Shown piece by piece: positions 33,024 to 44,388 of a DNA stretch of 64,000 nt. This stretch comes from Acanthornis magna. Lineage: Eukaryota; Chordata; Aves; Passeriformes; Acanthizidae. A model generated the notes under the pieces. The model did no database searches and was not told where the DNA came from. It worked only from the letters and a program-made list of their open reading frames with translations. The stretch covers positions 2,373,501 through 2,437,500 of the forward strand of contig JAWUZG010000138.1 in assembly GCA_036785705.1 (NCBI GenBank), written 5' to 3'. Position 1 is the first letter of the stretch; every line of letters begins with the position of its first letter. Made by a program: the position numbers and the translations under genes.

Positions 33024-34194
33024 TTCTCACCTCTCCTTAGCCTCAGCTGCTGCCTGGTGGCCGTGGTGGCCCTTTGGACTGGCCTGCTGTGGCCCCTGGT
33101 GCCACAAGCACTCCCTGCTTGTGGCTGAACATCTGAGAAGGCGGCAGCCAGCAGAGGCAGGAGCTGAGGCCAGCAGCAAGGCTTGGGAAGGGACAGCAAT
33201 CAGACAGCTCCCAAAGGGGTCAGCAGCCAAGCTGAACACACGTCCATCATCCTCTGCAGGTGGGCTGAGGGCTCTGCTCAACCTGCCAGGCTGTCCACTG
33301 GGGAAAGACTCACTCATTTTCAATACAGACAAGGAACTGCAACCTGTGAGAACCACACAGATGGAGACAGCTGTACCCTGCACGTATCAAACATGCCTGA
33401 GAGCAGGGATTTGGATGGGAGGGGCAGCCCCATGGCCAGGTGTGTTTGTGCTGGGCTGCAGGGTGGGAACAGCACGTGCTGGGCAGGAGCAGAGGCAAAG
33501 CACCACAGAGGTTACAGTTAAAAACCACAGGGACCTCCTGAGTGCTCTGGCCCTGAGCACCAGGATGCCACTTCTCTCTCTTTACAAATTCATTTGGGTG
33601 TCTCTGGGTAGACAACAGTTGCCTTGTGTCTTTTCAACATGCTCTATTAACTGCCATCACATTTTATCACTCCTCTGGCAATATCCAGCAACACCTCTAT
33701 AATTTATTGTCATTAGTTTTATTCACAGCCATCACAGAGGTCACAGCATAGGGGGAGAAGGGAACTTCATCCATTTCACCACTGAACGTGCTGCAATAAT
33801 AGCTTTTCAAACAGCTGATGGTAAAGGGATATGAAAAGATAATGAATAACGAGGAATAAAGGAACTGACCTTTTTCCAACAAGAGGCTCTTTCAGCATTG
33901 TGACACTTGGAATTTGGGTGAAACGAGCCCTGACTCCCAAGGCTGTGCTTTCTGACACCTCTGATGCAGACATCTCACTCGGAGCTGGGCTGCCCAGACT
34001 CCCTTTGGAGGCAGGGAAGCTTTTCTGTCAGAGGTGTGTGGTGAACTGTACCTTAAAAATGCCTGTTTCATTCTGGTGGCTCTGAGGAGAGCCTGGGGGG
34101 GATTGTCCTGGATGGAGACATCTGCATGTGGCCCATGCCCACTGCAGTGATCACCTGCTCTTAGTGGCTCCTAAGCTCAGAGATGCAGCTCCTA
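33024..34194. other. Unique sequence, no gene seen
   Basis: 33620-33900 is AT-rich and repeat-free. The rest is mid-GC. No transposon or coding family recognised. Confidence 0.45.
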
Positions 34195-34975
34195 CCCCTG
34201 GGGAGGAAAAACCCTGGGCCACCAGTTGGGGGTGACCTGCTGGAGCAGCTCTGAGAAGGACCTGGCACTCCTGGGGACAACAAGCTGTCCCTGATCAGCT
34301 GTGTGACCCAGGGGCCAAGAGGCCAGCGGGATCCTGGGGGCATCAGAAAGAGCATTCCCAGCAGGTCAGGGGTGCTCCTGCCCTGTGCCCAGCCCTGGAG
34401 GCACCTCTGGGGTGCTCCTGCCCTGTGCCCAGCCCTGGAGGCACCTCTGGGGTGCTCCTGCCCTGTGCCCAGCCCTGGAGGCACCTCTGGGTGCTGTGCC
34501 AGCTCGCGATGCTCAGCCCAGCAGGACAGCAGCTCCTGAGCAGGGCCAGCGGAGGCTGCGCAGTGAGGAAGGGCCTGGAGCATGGCCCATGGTGCCCAGG
34601 GAAGGCTGAGGGAGCTGGGGCTGCTCAGGCTCCAGAGGAGCCCCAGCTGACATGGCCTCAGCCCTGGCTGCCATGGCTGTGTGCAGGGAGGCTCCGAGCA
34701 GGGCCGGGCTCTGCTCCGGGGCAGCAATGGCACAGAGGAACGGCACCGACTGAGCCCAGGGAGCTCCCCCTGCACAGGAGGCACAACTTCTGCCCTGGGC
34801 ACTGCCCAGCCCTGAGCAGAGCCCAGAGAGGGCTGGAGTCTCCTCCCTGGGGATATTGCAGAGCTGTGGGGACACAGTGCTGTGCCCTGAGCTCTGGGAT
34901 GGCCCTGCTGGAGCAGGGAGGTGGCACAGATGGGACATACTGAGCTCCCTTCACCCAGCCCCGTTCTGGGATTCC
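34195..34975 (+). mobile_element. CR1-derived element with internal 40-bp tandem repeat (copy 1)
   Basis: The 5' part follows the late RT-coding region of CR1 in sense: 'ctgagaaggacctggcactc', 'ggacaacaagctgtccctga', then 'catcagaaagagcattccca'. It enters a 40-bp tandem repeat at 34371 (about 2.7 units, then a partial). The 3' part keeps the CR1 signature 'ggctggagtctcctccctgg' plus 'ggatattgcagagctg' and ends 'ccgttctgggattc'. Many indels against CR1 destroy the reading frame. From 34478 to 34950 it matches 60732-61204 over 473 bp with no gap and seven substitutions. Confidence 0.9.
34371..34490 (+). repeat. 40-bp minisatellite inside CR1 (copy 1)
   Basis: A 27-bp partial unit (34371-34397), two full units (34398-34437, 34438-34477) and a partial at 34478. 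Each begins 'gaggcacctctggggtgctc'. The unit corresponds to the CR1 stretch that normally reads roughly 'gtgatcctgcccctctac' through 'cagccctggtgaggccac', so it arose by tandem duplication of RT-coding sequence. Confidence 0.93.
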
Positions 34976-36399
34976 CTGCACACTCCCCCAGTGGATTTGC
35001 TGCTCCCATTTCCTCCCTTGAGCCAAAGGGGCCCTGCAAACTCCCTGTCTGACAGAGTGCCTGGAGTTTACTGCCAACATCTTCCCAGACCAGGGACTGA
35101 GCCTTTTTGTACAGAAAACAGACCAAAAAAGGGACCACGTGTGTCTAAATGACACCTTGAGGTGCAGTCAGCATGCCACTGTCCAGGACCCAGTGCTGAA
35201 ATGATTCCCATGTGGCCCAGGTCAGACTGAAAATCCTAAACCTGTTCCACGGGAGAAAAAATGGGATTTCCACCACACGCAGAATTCCAGATAATGATTA
35301 TCTCGTTTGTTTGTTATAAAGCCTGTAGAGGAGAGGAAGGTACAGGACACCCAATCATGCAGATTTCAAGAGATATTTAGGGCTAAATGCTTTAAACACA
35401 TCTGTGTTTGTTTCCATGTGAACAACAGGAAAGCAGGAGGGAGGAGGAAGGAAAACAAGCTGTTGCTGCAGAGAGCAATCACACTTTTGTATTCAGAGGG
35501 AAAAGAAGCACCTCAGGTAATTCCTGCAGTGGCTGCCACCTCAAATCCAGCACTGCCATGGACCAGAGAGAAACGAGAGTCTGGCACAAAGCTTGGCAGT
35601 TTGGTAAATGGAAAATCTGGTTGTTCTGGTACATTTCCAGCAGAGTTTTTCCTTCCTGGAAATCTGCTCATGTGTCCCTGTCACTGAGAGTCAGAAATGG
35701 AGAGGGCAGACTGAACAAACTCCAAGAGGTTTGGTCTGTACCACTCCCCAGAACTGCAGGCATTTGGATCAACATGAAGCTTTTTTCTACACAACATAAG
35801 AAAAACTGAATAAAGTGTTTCTGACACTCTTGATCATGCAATTGATATTCCTGAGGTTTGTGGAGCTCCATGGAAATTTCTCCTTCCAAAGCTGATGGTG
35901 CTTCAGGCAGAGGTTTGTGTCAGAGCTGTTCAGCCCCAGGGGCCAAACACAGCCACAAAGTTCACCCTCCACACTTTGGATCCTGAGCTGTTTGTGCTAA
36001 AAGTAGAGTCACTGCTCTCATGCTTGTCAATCCTGAATAAAATTCCAGGAATTTTACAGTGTTTTCTGCATGTAAATGAAAACTGTAGGGTATCCTGATC
36101 TACAAAACTAATTAACTTGCTGATAAATTTGAAAATATCTACAGGGAGCTCATTAAGGGGGAAAAAAATCTCATGAATGGTGGAGTTCACAAAGCTTAAC
36201 CCCAAGGTGAGAAACAATGAGCATTCCGGCAAACCAAGCTAAATGTCACTCTGGAAAAGTCCAAGTCCTGGACACAGAGAGACTCCTGGGTCACCAGGGC
36301 ATCTCTACAACCCAATTCCGCTCTAATTTTCCTTGGAAGAATGTTTCTTCCAGTTTTAATTCCTCTAGTCCTCAAGGTTGTCTGGTATTTGCCCCAAGA
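34976..36399. other. Unique sequence, no gene seen
   Basis: No recognised repeat or coding family. A 126-codon frame at 35307-35687 has no recognisable features. Confidence 0.45.
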
Positions 36400-36810
36400 G
36401 CCAGGTTTGGGCTGTGTTTCCCTACAGTGCTCCCCAACCATGAATTAGTAGCACATTATGTACTTTTATTAAAATGTTCTATACAAATATTGAACAATAT
36501 TGGCCTTAGGTGTAGCTTTTTAGGAGCTCTGGCAACTCCTCCCAGCCTGACTCTTCCCTTTAACGCAAGATCTTTTCTGTCTTGTCTTTAAGCGCTTCCT
36601 CCCTCCCCTTTTAATTCTCCTGTAATCCTCGTTTTCCTCGGCATCACTAATGAGCTCCTCATGTGACACCGTATCGAATGGTCTCTTACAGCTCCCAGAG
36701 ATGGTATCGAGTATGTTCCCTTTGTCTAAAAACTCCATTACCTTATCAGAGAAAGATATCGGATTAGCCTGCCACAATCTCCTTTGGATAAAGCCATGCT
36801 TCATTCCAGC
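36400..36810 (-). mobile_element. Ancient CR1-like LINE reverse-transcriptase fragment
   Basis: A 94-codon minus-strand frame (36520-36804) reads '...QANPISFSDKVMEFLDKGN...' and then 'FDTVSHEELI'. This resembles the RT segment of CR1/L3-type LINEs, which usually runs 'NLIAFYDKV' and 'KAFDTVSH'. Further along the minus strand (about 36480-36520) a broken frame gives 'RPILFNI', matching the later 'GPLLFNIFINDL' motif. Frame breaks and AT richness indicate a very old, dead copy, much older than the other CR1s here. Family naming is from memory of the motifs. Confidence 0.6.
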
Positions 36811-38229
36811 CTATTTCCCACTTAGAGCCATGGCTTTAATTACTTCTGCCTCCAAAATCTATTTCAAAGCTTGCATCAAGCTGAGCTCCTCTTTCAGGCT
36901 CCAAACCCTACTGATTGCCCTTCCTTATCAGGACCCTGGGACTGTGGCAGATGTTTTGTCCCAGCAAGGAAATGGCTGAGTGGGGTGTGCTCCCTCCTGG
37001 GCCGTGGGCTTGGAGTCAGGAGGGGAGATCCGACCTGCCAGGGGTTAAGGAACTCCCCACAGGAAGATTTTCTGGCACACGGGGCAGCAGTGACTGCTGG
37101 AAACAGGCTCACAGTCACCTCAGCTGTGGCACCATAGCAAGAGTTTTAGGATCCCTTAAGGGACTCTGACGTTGCCACTTCTCTCAGGCAGCTGGGCTGA
37201 ACAAGTCTGACTGAATGGACCTCTCTGTCCCAATTCCTGCTCAAATGAAACCCACTTTTGTTGGCTGGAAGTTTGTCTGAGGAGATCCCCCTGGGAGCTG
37301 GGGATGTGTAGGGAACCCAGCAATAAATGGCCGTTCCCCAAGCCTGATGTGGGATGTTCATCATCTCTGGAGCCTGAAGTGCTGCTGCTGCTCCCAGACC
37401 TGTGGCTGGGGCTGTGCATCAGCTCCCGGAGTATTCCCTGGAGTATTGCTGTGTCTCTGTCCTTCTGATATCCTGGTCAACATCCACATCATTAAACATG
37501 GAAGACAAGCCCTCCTTTTATTTTGGAGTCCTACTGAGGAAGGCTGTAATTTCACTTCCCCCTCATTTCGCAGTAGTCTCACTTGCTCTCTTCTCCTCCT
37601 CATTTCATTTACATAACCAAAGAGCTTTTTCTCTTTGCTTGAACATGTAACTCACTGTGACACTTGACAGTTCTCCCTTCATCGCTGCACTTCTTGACCT
37701 CTAAGTTGTACTCTTTTGCTGATCAATCTTTTCTAGCTTGGTTTCCCAAGGGGAAAAAACCCCAACCACTTTTTCATTCCTTCACTTCCTCTCCTGCAGT
37801 AGCTTTAAAACCCAATGGCCAATTCCAGCCCCACCTGAAAGGATGGTGGAAGAACCTGTGATAATTAAGATTCTGCAAGTTTTTTTTTTCAAAAATTGGC
37901 AGCTGAGTAGATGAGAGAGATTCAAATTAGTGGCTGCACTGAGGGAAAAGGGAGCATCTTCAAACCATTATAGATTCCCCTTGGCAGCTGCCTCTTTGTC
38001 AGTCAGCTCCAGCCTGCAGCCAGCTCCACCCGCAGGATCCTTTGAGTGCTTCCAGGCTCCCCCAGCTCCCGTGGCATCAGGGAAGAGCTGGGTGAGACTG
38101 AAGGGTTTGAGCTTGGGGTCTCTGTTGCTCTTTTGTGGGGTTTTGGGGGTTAGTGGAGTGCAGGAAACACAACACATCCCTAATCAAACACACATTCCTA
38201 GTTGCACTGCTTAAGGAACAAACTGCTCT
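36811..38229. other. Unique sequence, pyrimidine-rich from 37430
   Basis: No gene or named repeat. From about 37430 the plus strand becomes strongly C/T-rich, which continues past the CCTT array. Confidence 0.4.
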
Positions 38230-38368
38230 CCTTCCTTCCTTCCTTCCTTCCTTCCTTCCTTCCTTCCTTCCTTCCTTCCTTCCTTCCTTCCTTCCTTCCT
38301 TCCTTCCTTCCTTCCTTCCTTCCTTCCTTCCTTCCTTCCTTCCTTCCTTCCTTCCTTCCTTCCTTCCT
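38230..38368. repeat. CCTT tetranucleotide microsatellite
   Basis: About 139 bp, roughly 35 perfect units of CCTT. One of the longest pure arrays in the window and likely highly polymorphic. Flanking unique sequence is also pyrimidine-rich. Confidence 0.98.
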
Positions 38369-38514
38369 CTGCTTATTCCTAACATGACTTCTCTAAATTC
38401 AGTTATTTGTGGTAGCCCATCCCCTGAAAATATTGAAAATACAGACTCCTAACAGTTTTAGACCAGGAGTTTGTGATGCTGCTTCTGAACCAAAGTCCTT
38501 GAGCTTCTCAGGCT

Positions 38515-38648
38515 TTGCTAAACACTTCCCTGAGTTTGTAAGAGTTTTGCTTTTTGAACTGAAGAAATTTACCCACAGATCCATCCTTTGTCCTGGTACT
38601 TCATTTCATCTCAAGCCTTTTGTGCTCATTCCACCCAAGGTCATTGTG
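38515..38648 (+). repeat. 134-bp interspersed duplicate of unknown family (copy 1)
   Basis: This runs from 'ttgctaaacacttccctgag' to 'ccacccaaggtcattgtg' and matches 44255-44388 over the same 134 bp, with five substitutions and no gap. The flanks differ. It does not resemble CR1 or any LTR I recognise. Confidence 0.9.
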
Positions 38649-41600
38649 TCCTGCATTTTCTGAAGCCTCACAGCTCCTCAGTGTAAGTGGTGCCTCTTAT
38701 TTATCGAGTGGCTGTTGGGGAAAGAAACTCATGAGATACCGTGTCCAAGTCACCAGAGAGAACTGGGAGCTGTTCCTGTTCTGTAAACTGTAATTTTCTA
38801 GGGAATTCAAATCCCCCCAGTGACAAAATTCCTCCGTTAACACTAGTTTTGCTGTGTTTACCCATTTCCAGCTCCAGCCTGCAAACATACAGCTCATTAT
38901 AAACACGCCTCCAGCAGAACCTCTTTTACCATTCTGTCCCAGACTGGGAATGGTCATGACACACTTTTGTTGCCATGGTCTCCATGATTTTCTCCTCATT
39001 CCATCATGTTTTCACCCCACTTGTACAGCCCTTGAGGGCTGCACACCCCAGCACCAGCCTCAACCACTCCCTCTCCTTTAACTCTCTCAGCTCCTTCACA
39101 TCTCCACAATTATTTTGTTGCTGCTGTTCAGACACTGATGCCCCAACCCTTTTACCCTGACCCATTTAGGTGCTCTGACAGGTTTTTACTCCTTTTCACA
39201 CTCCTGCTGCCTTGCATTTGTCCTTTCCTTTCACCACTGCACCTCCTTTCCCTGACAAAAAATTCTTAACAAAGACTCTCTGACCACAGGGACCTTTCTA
39301 CTGTTCTCTGTTCCCAGTCTTCTCCCTTTGTATCCTGCCTGGGAACAGCCTCCTTTCTTCTCTCCCATTTCATTTTCCATATACTCTGCCCTGTTTTGCT
39401 TGGACACCAGCTCCTCTTACTTTTATTGCCCCCCTTTATTTTGAAGGATGAGATACCCCTCCCTGCTCCACCTCATCTCCATCTGTGCTGATCTCTTTTG
39501 CATATTAATTGCTGCAGCAATTCAATTCCTTAGATCTCTTTACCAACATCTGGCCTCTTCCTCTTCTATATGGCCTCCAAATTTTCCTGATCACCTCATT
39601 GCTGCAAATTTGGGCTTTCATGGACGATCACTTCTAACCTGTCATTTCCATTTTAAATGCATCCATTTTTAATTTCCCTGTCTGTTTTTTTTCATCCCTT
39701 GTCTTTCACCAGCTCAGTGTGTGTTTAACCTTGGAGAGCTGCCCAAGAGCAAGATGTGTCCAGTGTCTCCTTTCCTCTGCTACAATTTTTCTGGACACTA
39801 ATAGGGCTTTAATCCACCACCACTGCCTCGCCTTTTTTGATTTAATTCATGGAATACAGACTTCCAGAAGTTATTCAAGTGCTTTGACTTTCTAAACTTT
39901 TCTTCCAGTGCCAGCCTTAACTCGTTGTTTTGGCTGGTGTTCAGTTCACTGTTCAGTTCTCAATAAAATAGTTCACCAATAACATATCCTGCAAACTCCC
40001 AGGAATGGCTTTTTCCCACTGGGAACAATTCCAGCACAAACATCTGGATTTGGGTCATGGCAGAGCCTTTCCCATTGCATTCTGTATGGAACAAGGTCTG
40101 TAAATTGAAGGGAGCACATGACAAGGATGTGACAACAGAAAGTCTTGACCAATGCACTGTAAACTACAGGAAAAAACTCTGAAAAAACAGCTTCTGGTGA
40201 AAGGCATTGTCACATTCCATGGCTATCCTGGCTTCTGAGGACTTCATCTAAAAGGAACTGCCTCATTCTGGGAAAGTGATGGGACTTGACTCTGGCAATT
40301 AAACTTGGGCACCATGTGGCACTGCCTTGAGCTATTCAGCCATCAGCTAGAGATGTTGTTCCATTGATCACAGCTTTATGGAGGGCATTTGTCTCCAAAC
40401 AGTGCTCCCAAAACCCAACCTTGCAGAGCCTGGACCTGTAAGAGTGTAACTTGTGCATCAGGTGAAAATGGGATTAGTAGTGCAAAGTGTCTCCCTGCTG
40501 CAGCCATTCCCTAGCAAGGACTTCCCAGCCTCCCTGGAATGTGGGACTGCTGACACAGGGATGCAGGGGAGCAGCCCAGGGCACTCAGTTAAAATTGCTG
40601 TACAAGAGAGCAGCAGATACCTGCACCTTCACTGGGGCTGATGCAGCCTTTGCCCTACGTCAGAGTGAAACCCTGAGCCAGCCCCGGTAGCTGCTCTGTT
40701 ATCAGCGCTCACATCACAAGCTGCTCTCTCCACCTCCCTCTGGATGCACAGCCAGCGGCTGGGGAGGCTCTGGCACCCCAAAAGCCCTTCTGTGGAGCTG
40801 CTGGGGGACGAGAAGGCTCCCTGAACACCCATCACACCCAGCAGCGCTGGGCACCCTTGGCTGCTGGGCTGGAGGAAGGGCCAGGCAAAGCAAAGCAAAG
40901 CAGCAGAGCCCGTTTTTCATATAAATTTGCCTAATTTACACCCAGGATTTCCGCCTGAGATCTCACGTGGGCAAATGTGCCCACATGGGCCTTTTGTGCA
41001 GAGGCTTTGCTGCTGTGATTGGTGCTGTGGAATCAGGCCCTGGAGGAGCCTGGTGCAAGGAACTGCTTCCCTTTCTTTGCTTCAGTTTTTCAAATAGGTG
41101 CTAAAATTCCCAAGAGCAGCAAACAGAAGTTGGGTTTGTGCCTCCCTGCCTTCTCCGCCAGCTTCCAATCTTTGCTTACGAGATGAGTAACATCAAATGA
41201 TTCTGAAATGCCTCTGGCAGATACAAGACAAGCCCTCAGAGAATGGATCTCACTTTAACTCCTCCAACAAACGCTTTCTGGTGTTTGGTGCATTCAGCAA
41301 CCGAAGGAAGGTGAGAGATGTGCCAGCACCTGCAGCAGGGCTGCAGCTTGTGAAGAGCTGGGAAGTGATGCACACTGGGGAGGGAAGCTGAGGCCCTTGT
41401 GCCGGAGACTTGTGGGCTGTAATTAGTTCCCAATTGGTAATTGGGGTGTGCTGCCTTGGGAAGCAGCAGATGGTAATTACGTCCCATCAAATGTTTGTGT
41501 TCAGCGCGGAGCTGTTGCAGGGCTGGCAGCGTGGGGTGGAGCTGGGGCTGGGCTGAGGGGGCTGCCTGGCACCTCCCCAGGCTCTCTGCTCGTGGGGAAG

Positions 41601-44197
41601 CTCCTGGACACTTCCCACAGCAGCCCAGACAGGGACAGGGTCACCCAGGGACCGGGGATCAGTCCTGCGGAGGAAGAGCAGAGAACTGCAGGGCAGCACG
41701 AGAAGGGGGAAGCACGAGAAGGCTCGCTCCGTGTGGGGACACAGCCCAGCCCTGTCCCAGGGGGTTTGTTCCTCTTGGCTCCAGTGTTCACAAGCCTTTC
41801 CCACTCCTCATGCACCACACAGCTCACATTCCACCCACCCTGACTACAAACCCGGTGTAAGGTTCAGTCCTGTCCCACTGCCTCTCCACGGGGTGACAGG
41901 AGGGACCTGGCACTCAAAGCAGAGCTCCTGTGCTCTCCAAGAGGGCACTGTGGCTGCAGGGGCAATACCTTCGCAGGGTTTCTGTTACAAATGTGTTAAG
42001 GAAGTCCTTCTGTCCTGATTTTCAGAGCTCTTGTTCCAGCTGGAAGCCTCACAGGGCAGAGGAGCTTCTCAGACACCTCCTCACTGTGCAGGGACCCTCC
42101 AAAGCAGCTTTTCTCCTTGTGGAAGGCTCTGCTCCACACCTGCCAAAGTCTGTGTTTAAAGATCTGAAACTCTGAAAGGTTCAGCAGGATATTCCTAACT
42201 TTAACACCCTTTCCTCTCCAACTTAGCCAGGGAAATTTATCCAGCATTGATTGCATCACAACTTCCAGCTTTTTTCTGGAATATGCTCCATTTCTTATTC
42301 AGATCCAGCAGATATAAGATTGCCCAGAAAGGGGGCATTTATCCTGACTTCAGCATTGTCCAAAAGTTTCACTAAAAAGGGCAAGATATATATATAAAGA
42401 ACAAGTTTCCAACTGAATCAGTGGTTATTGCTCAGGCCTGAAAAAGCAGAAAAGGGAGTGCAGAGAGTCAGGGAGATAGCTGGAGAGATAGGAAAGGGGA
42501 GGAAGTTCAGGAAAATACTTCCAGAACCTTGAAGGAAACAGCCCAGGCTGCAAGCACTTGTTACGAAGTGGAAGATGTGCAGTGATTATGGGTAAGCAGA
42601 GTTTGGAGGAGAAGGGCACAGCAATTTTAATACAAACCTGCACATGGGCCTCACAAAAGAATCACCCTATAGGTCTGTGATCTCCCTATAGATCTGTGGT
42701 CTCCTTATAGATCTGTAGGAAACAGAGGGAGCAGGAGCCCTGCTCACCCTGGGCAGTGCAGCAGGTCAGGTGTGTGAGCACCACAAGGTCATGGGGGAAG
42801 CAGAGGGCCTTCAGAACAGCCCCGAAATGATTGAAGGACAAGCTAAATTGGAAAGATTAAAGGAATTAAATTATGCATGGCTCGGGCGAGCAGTGATTAA
42901 GTAGCCAGGCAAGGAGGAAAACTGTTTAGTGTGGTCTGATAAGGAGCAGCGTAAAGTTAAAAGGTGAGACTGATAACGGAAAATGGAGACTGCACAAGAG
43001 GAAAAGTTTTCTAAGAAAAACTCTAATACTGCTTAATACTGGGTTCCTGAAGGGGGGTGGAAATGCATTTATTTAAAACTTGGCAAAATGCTGGAGAATA
43101 TTCAGAGGGACAAGTGTGCTCTGCCCAAGGCAGAGGTACCAGCCCTGCTCTGGGAGCCAGAGGTGCTGATGTGGCTCTCAGTGACTCTGTTTTGTTCATG
43201 CCGTCAGTGGAGGCTCCTTTGTGAGCAGAGCAGGGAAGGTTTTCAGAACGTGGCTGGGCTGAATCGTCTCAATATCACCAACACAGCAGCAGGGAGCCAG
43301 CCCTGGTGGTGCTCAGGGGGGTCTGGTGTTGTATGGGCAGAGCTGGAATGCCCCAAAGACGGAGGATTCTTTGCAAAATACATACATAAATACAGTTTCA
43401 TGATGACTCAGAGTAATCCCTGTTTCTAGAAAGCTGCTGGAATGGCAAGAAAAGGCCCTTTTCCCCTTCGGAGGGGCAAAATGTGCTGGGCTCCATTACC
43501 TGTGAGCAGTGCACACGGTGCCAGCCCGAGCCATTGGCCTTCGCAGGATGTGCTCTGCACCGAAGAGGGTTGGAAGGCCTGTGGGGATCCTTTCAGAATA
43601 AGCTTTCTTTCTAAGTGTAAAATATTATTCCCATCCATGATAATTATTAGAATAATAAAGATCTCATTACAGAAGCAGCAGGACTGTTCTCAGGTATTGC
43701 ACTGAGCCCTCCCTGGGAATGCAGCAGTGTGAGATATGCTGATGTTGCCTTCTAGCAGACACATTTGAACAACTTGTGCTAATTGCCATTAATAAATATA
43801 TGCTGAAAGCATGACTGGGAACCAGGCACACACACAGCTTTGGCTACTGATTGAAAATTGTACCACCAGGTTGTATTTTCTGCTCACTTTCATTGTAAAT
43901 CTCCAAGGCACTTTTGTTGCTTATGTCTGCCATCAGCAAAACATTTGGGTTCTGCCATGAGCCGTATCCCCCATCCCATGCATGTTGGGATGCACTGGTG
44001 TATCCCCAGATGTGTTTAACACACACCACACCCCAGGCTGCTTTTCTGATGGACTCAGAGGTCTAAATTCACCAGGATGTTTGATGTCCCTTCCTCACTG
44101 CAGGCCATGGCTGTGGCCACTGCCCACACTCTGCTGATCTTGGCTGTCCCCTGATCTCTGTCTCTGCTGTCCCTGGCACACCAAGGCAATGGACACA
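38649..44197. other. Long unique stretch, no gene seen
   Basis: 38650-39900 is pyrimidine-rich on the plus strand. Three imperfect ~20-bp repeats 'tatag-tctgtg-tctcc' lie at 42664-42718. About 42830-43030 is AT-rich and repeat-free. Several 100-130-codon frames in 41440-41860 overlap on both strands and are not supported as genes. Confidence 0.4.
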
Positions 44198-44244
44198 GAA
44201 TTTCCTTGTGCCACAGCTGCGGAAATTCTGGCACAAGGAAATTC
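44198..44244. repeat. Perfect 16-bp-arm inverted repeat (hairpin)
   Basis: Arms GAATTTCCTTGTGCCA (44198-44213) and TGGCACAAGGAAATTC (44229-44244) are exact reverse complements with a 15-base loop. It lies 10 bp before the second copy of the 134-bp duplicate. The loop also contains an extra copy of 'gaaattc'. Confidence 0.95.
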
Positions 44245-44254
44245 TGCTAAACAC

Positions 44255-44388
44255 TTGCTAAACACTTCCCTGAGCTTGTAAGAGCTTTCCTTTTTGAACT
44301 GAAGAAATTTACCCACAGATCCACCCTTTGTCCTGGTATTTCATTTCATCTCAAGCCTTTTGTGCTCATTCCACCCAAGGTCATTGTG
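44255..44388 (+). repeat. 134-bp interspersed duplicate of unknown family (copy 2)
   Basis: Matches 38515-38648 (five substitutions in 134 bp). Just upstream, 'tgctaaacact' is tandemly repeated (44245-44265), so the left edge lies within a short local duplication. Same orientation as copy 1. Confidence 0.9.

Noticed and set aside
32461..33702. 413-codon open frame, the longest in the window
   Set aside because: It crosses a 29-bp tandem array in rotating frames, has no recognisable domain and overlaps an open frame on the other strand. Kept only as a low-interest note.
34161..35138. 325-codon minus-strand open frame
   Set aside because: It is the antisense of the CR1-derived element at 34195-34975; its repeated peptide is the 40-bp array.
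36520..36804. Functional reverse transcriptase
   Set aside because: Only short RT motifs remain, frames are broken before the later motif, and no catalytic core is complete; annotated as a fossil instead.
38077..38452. Charged K/E/G/R or F/L/P/S peptide repeats
   Set aside because: Six-frame translation of the CCTT array.
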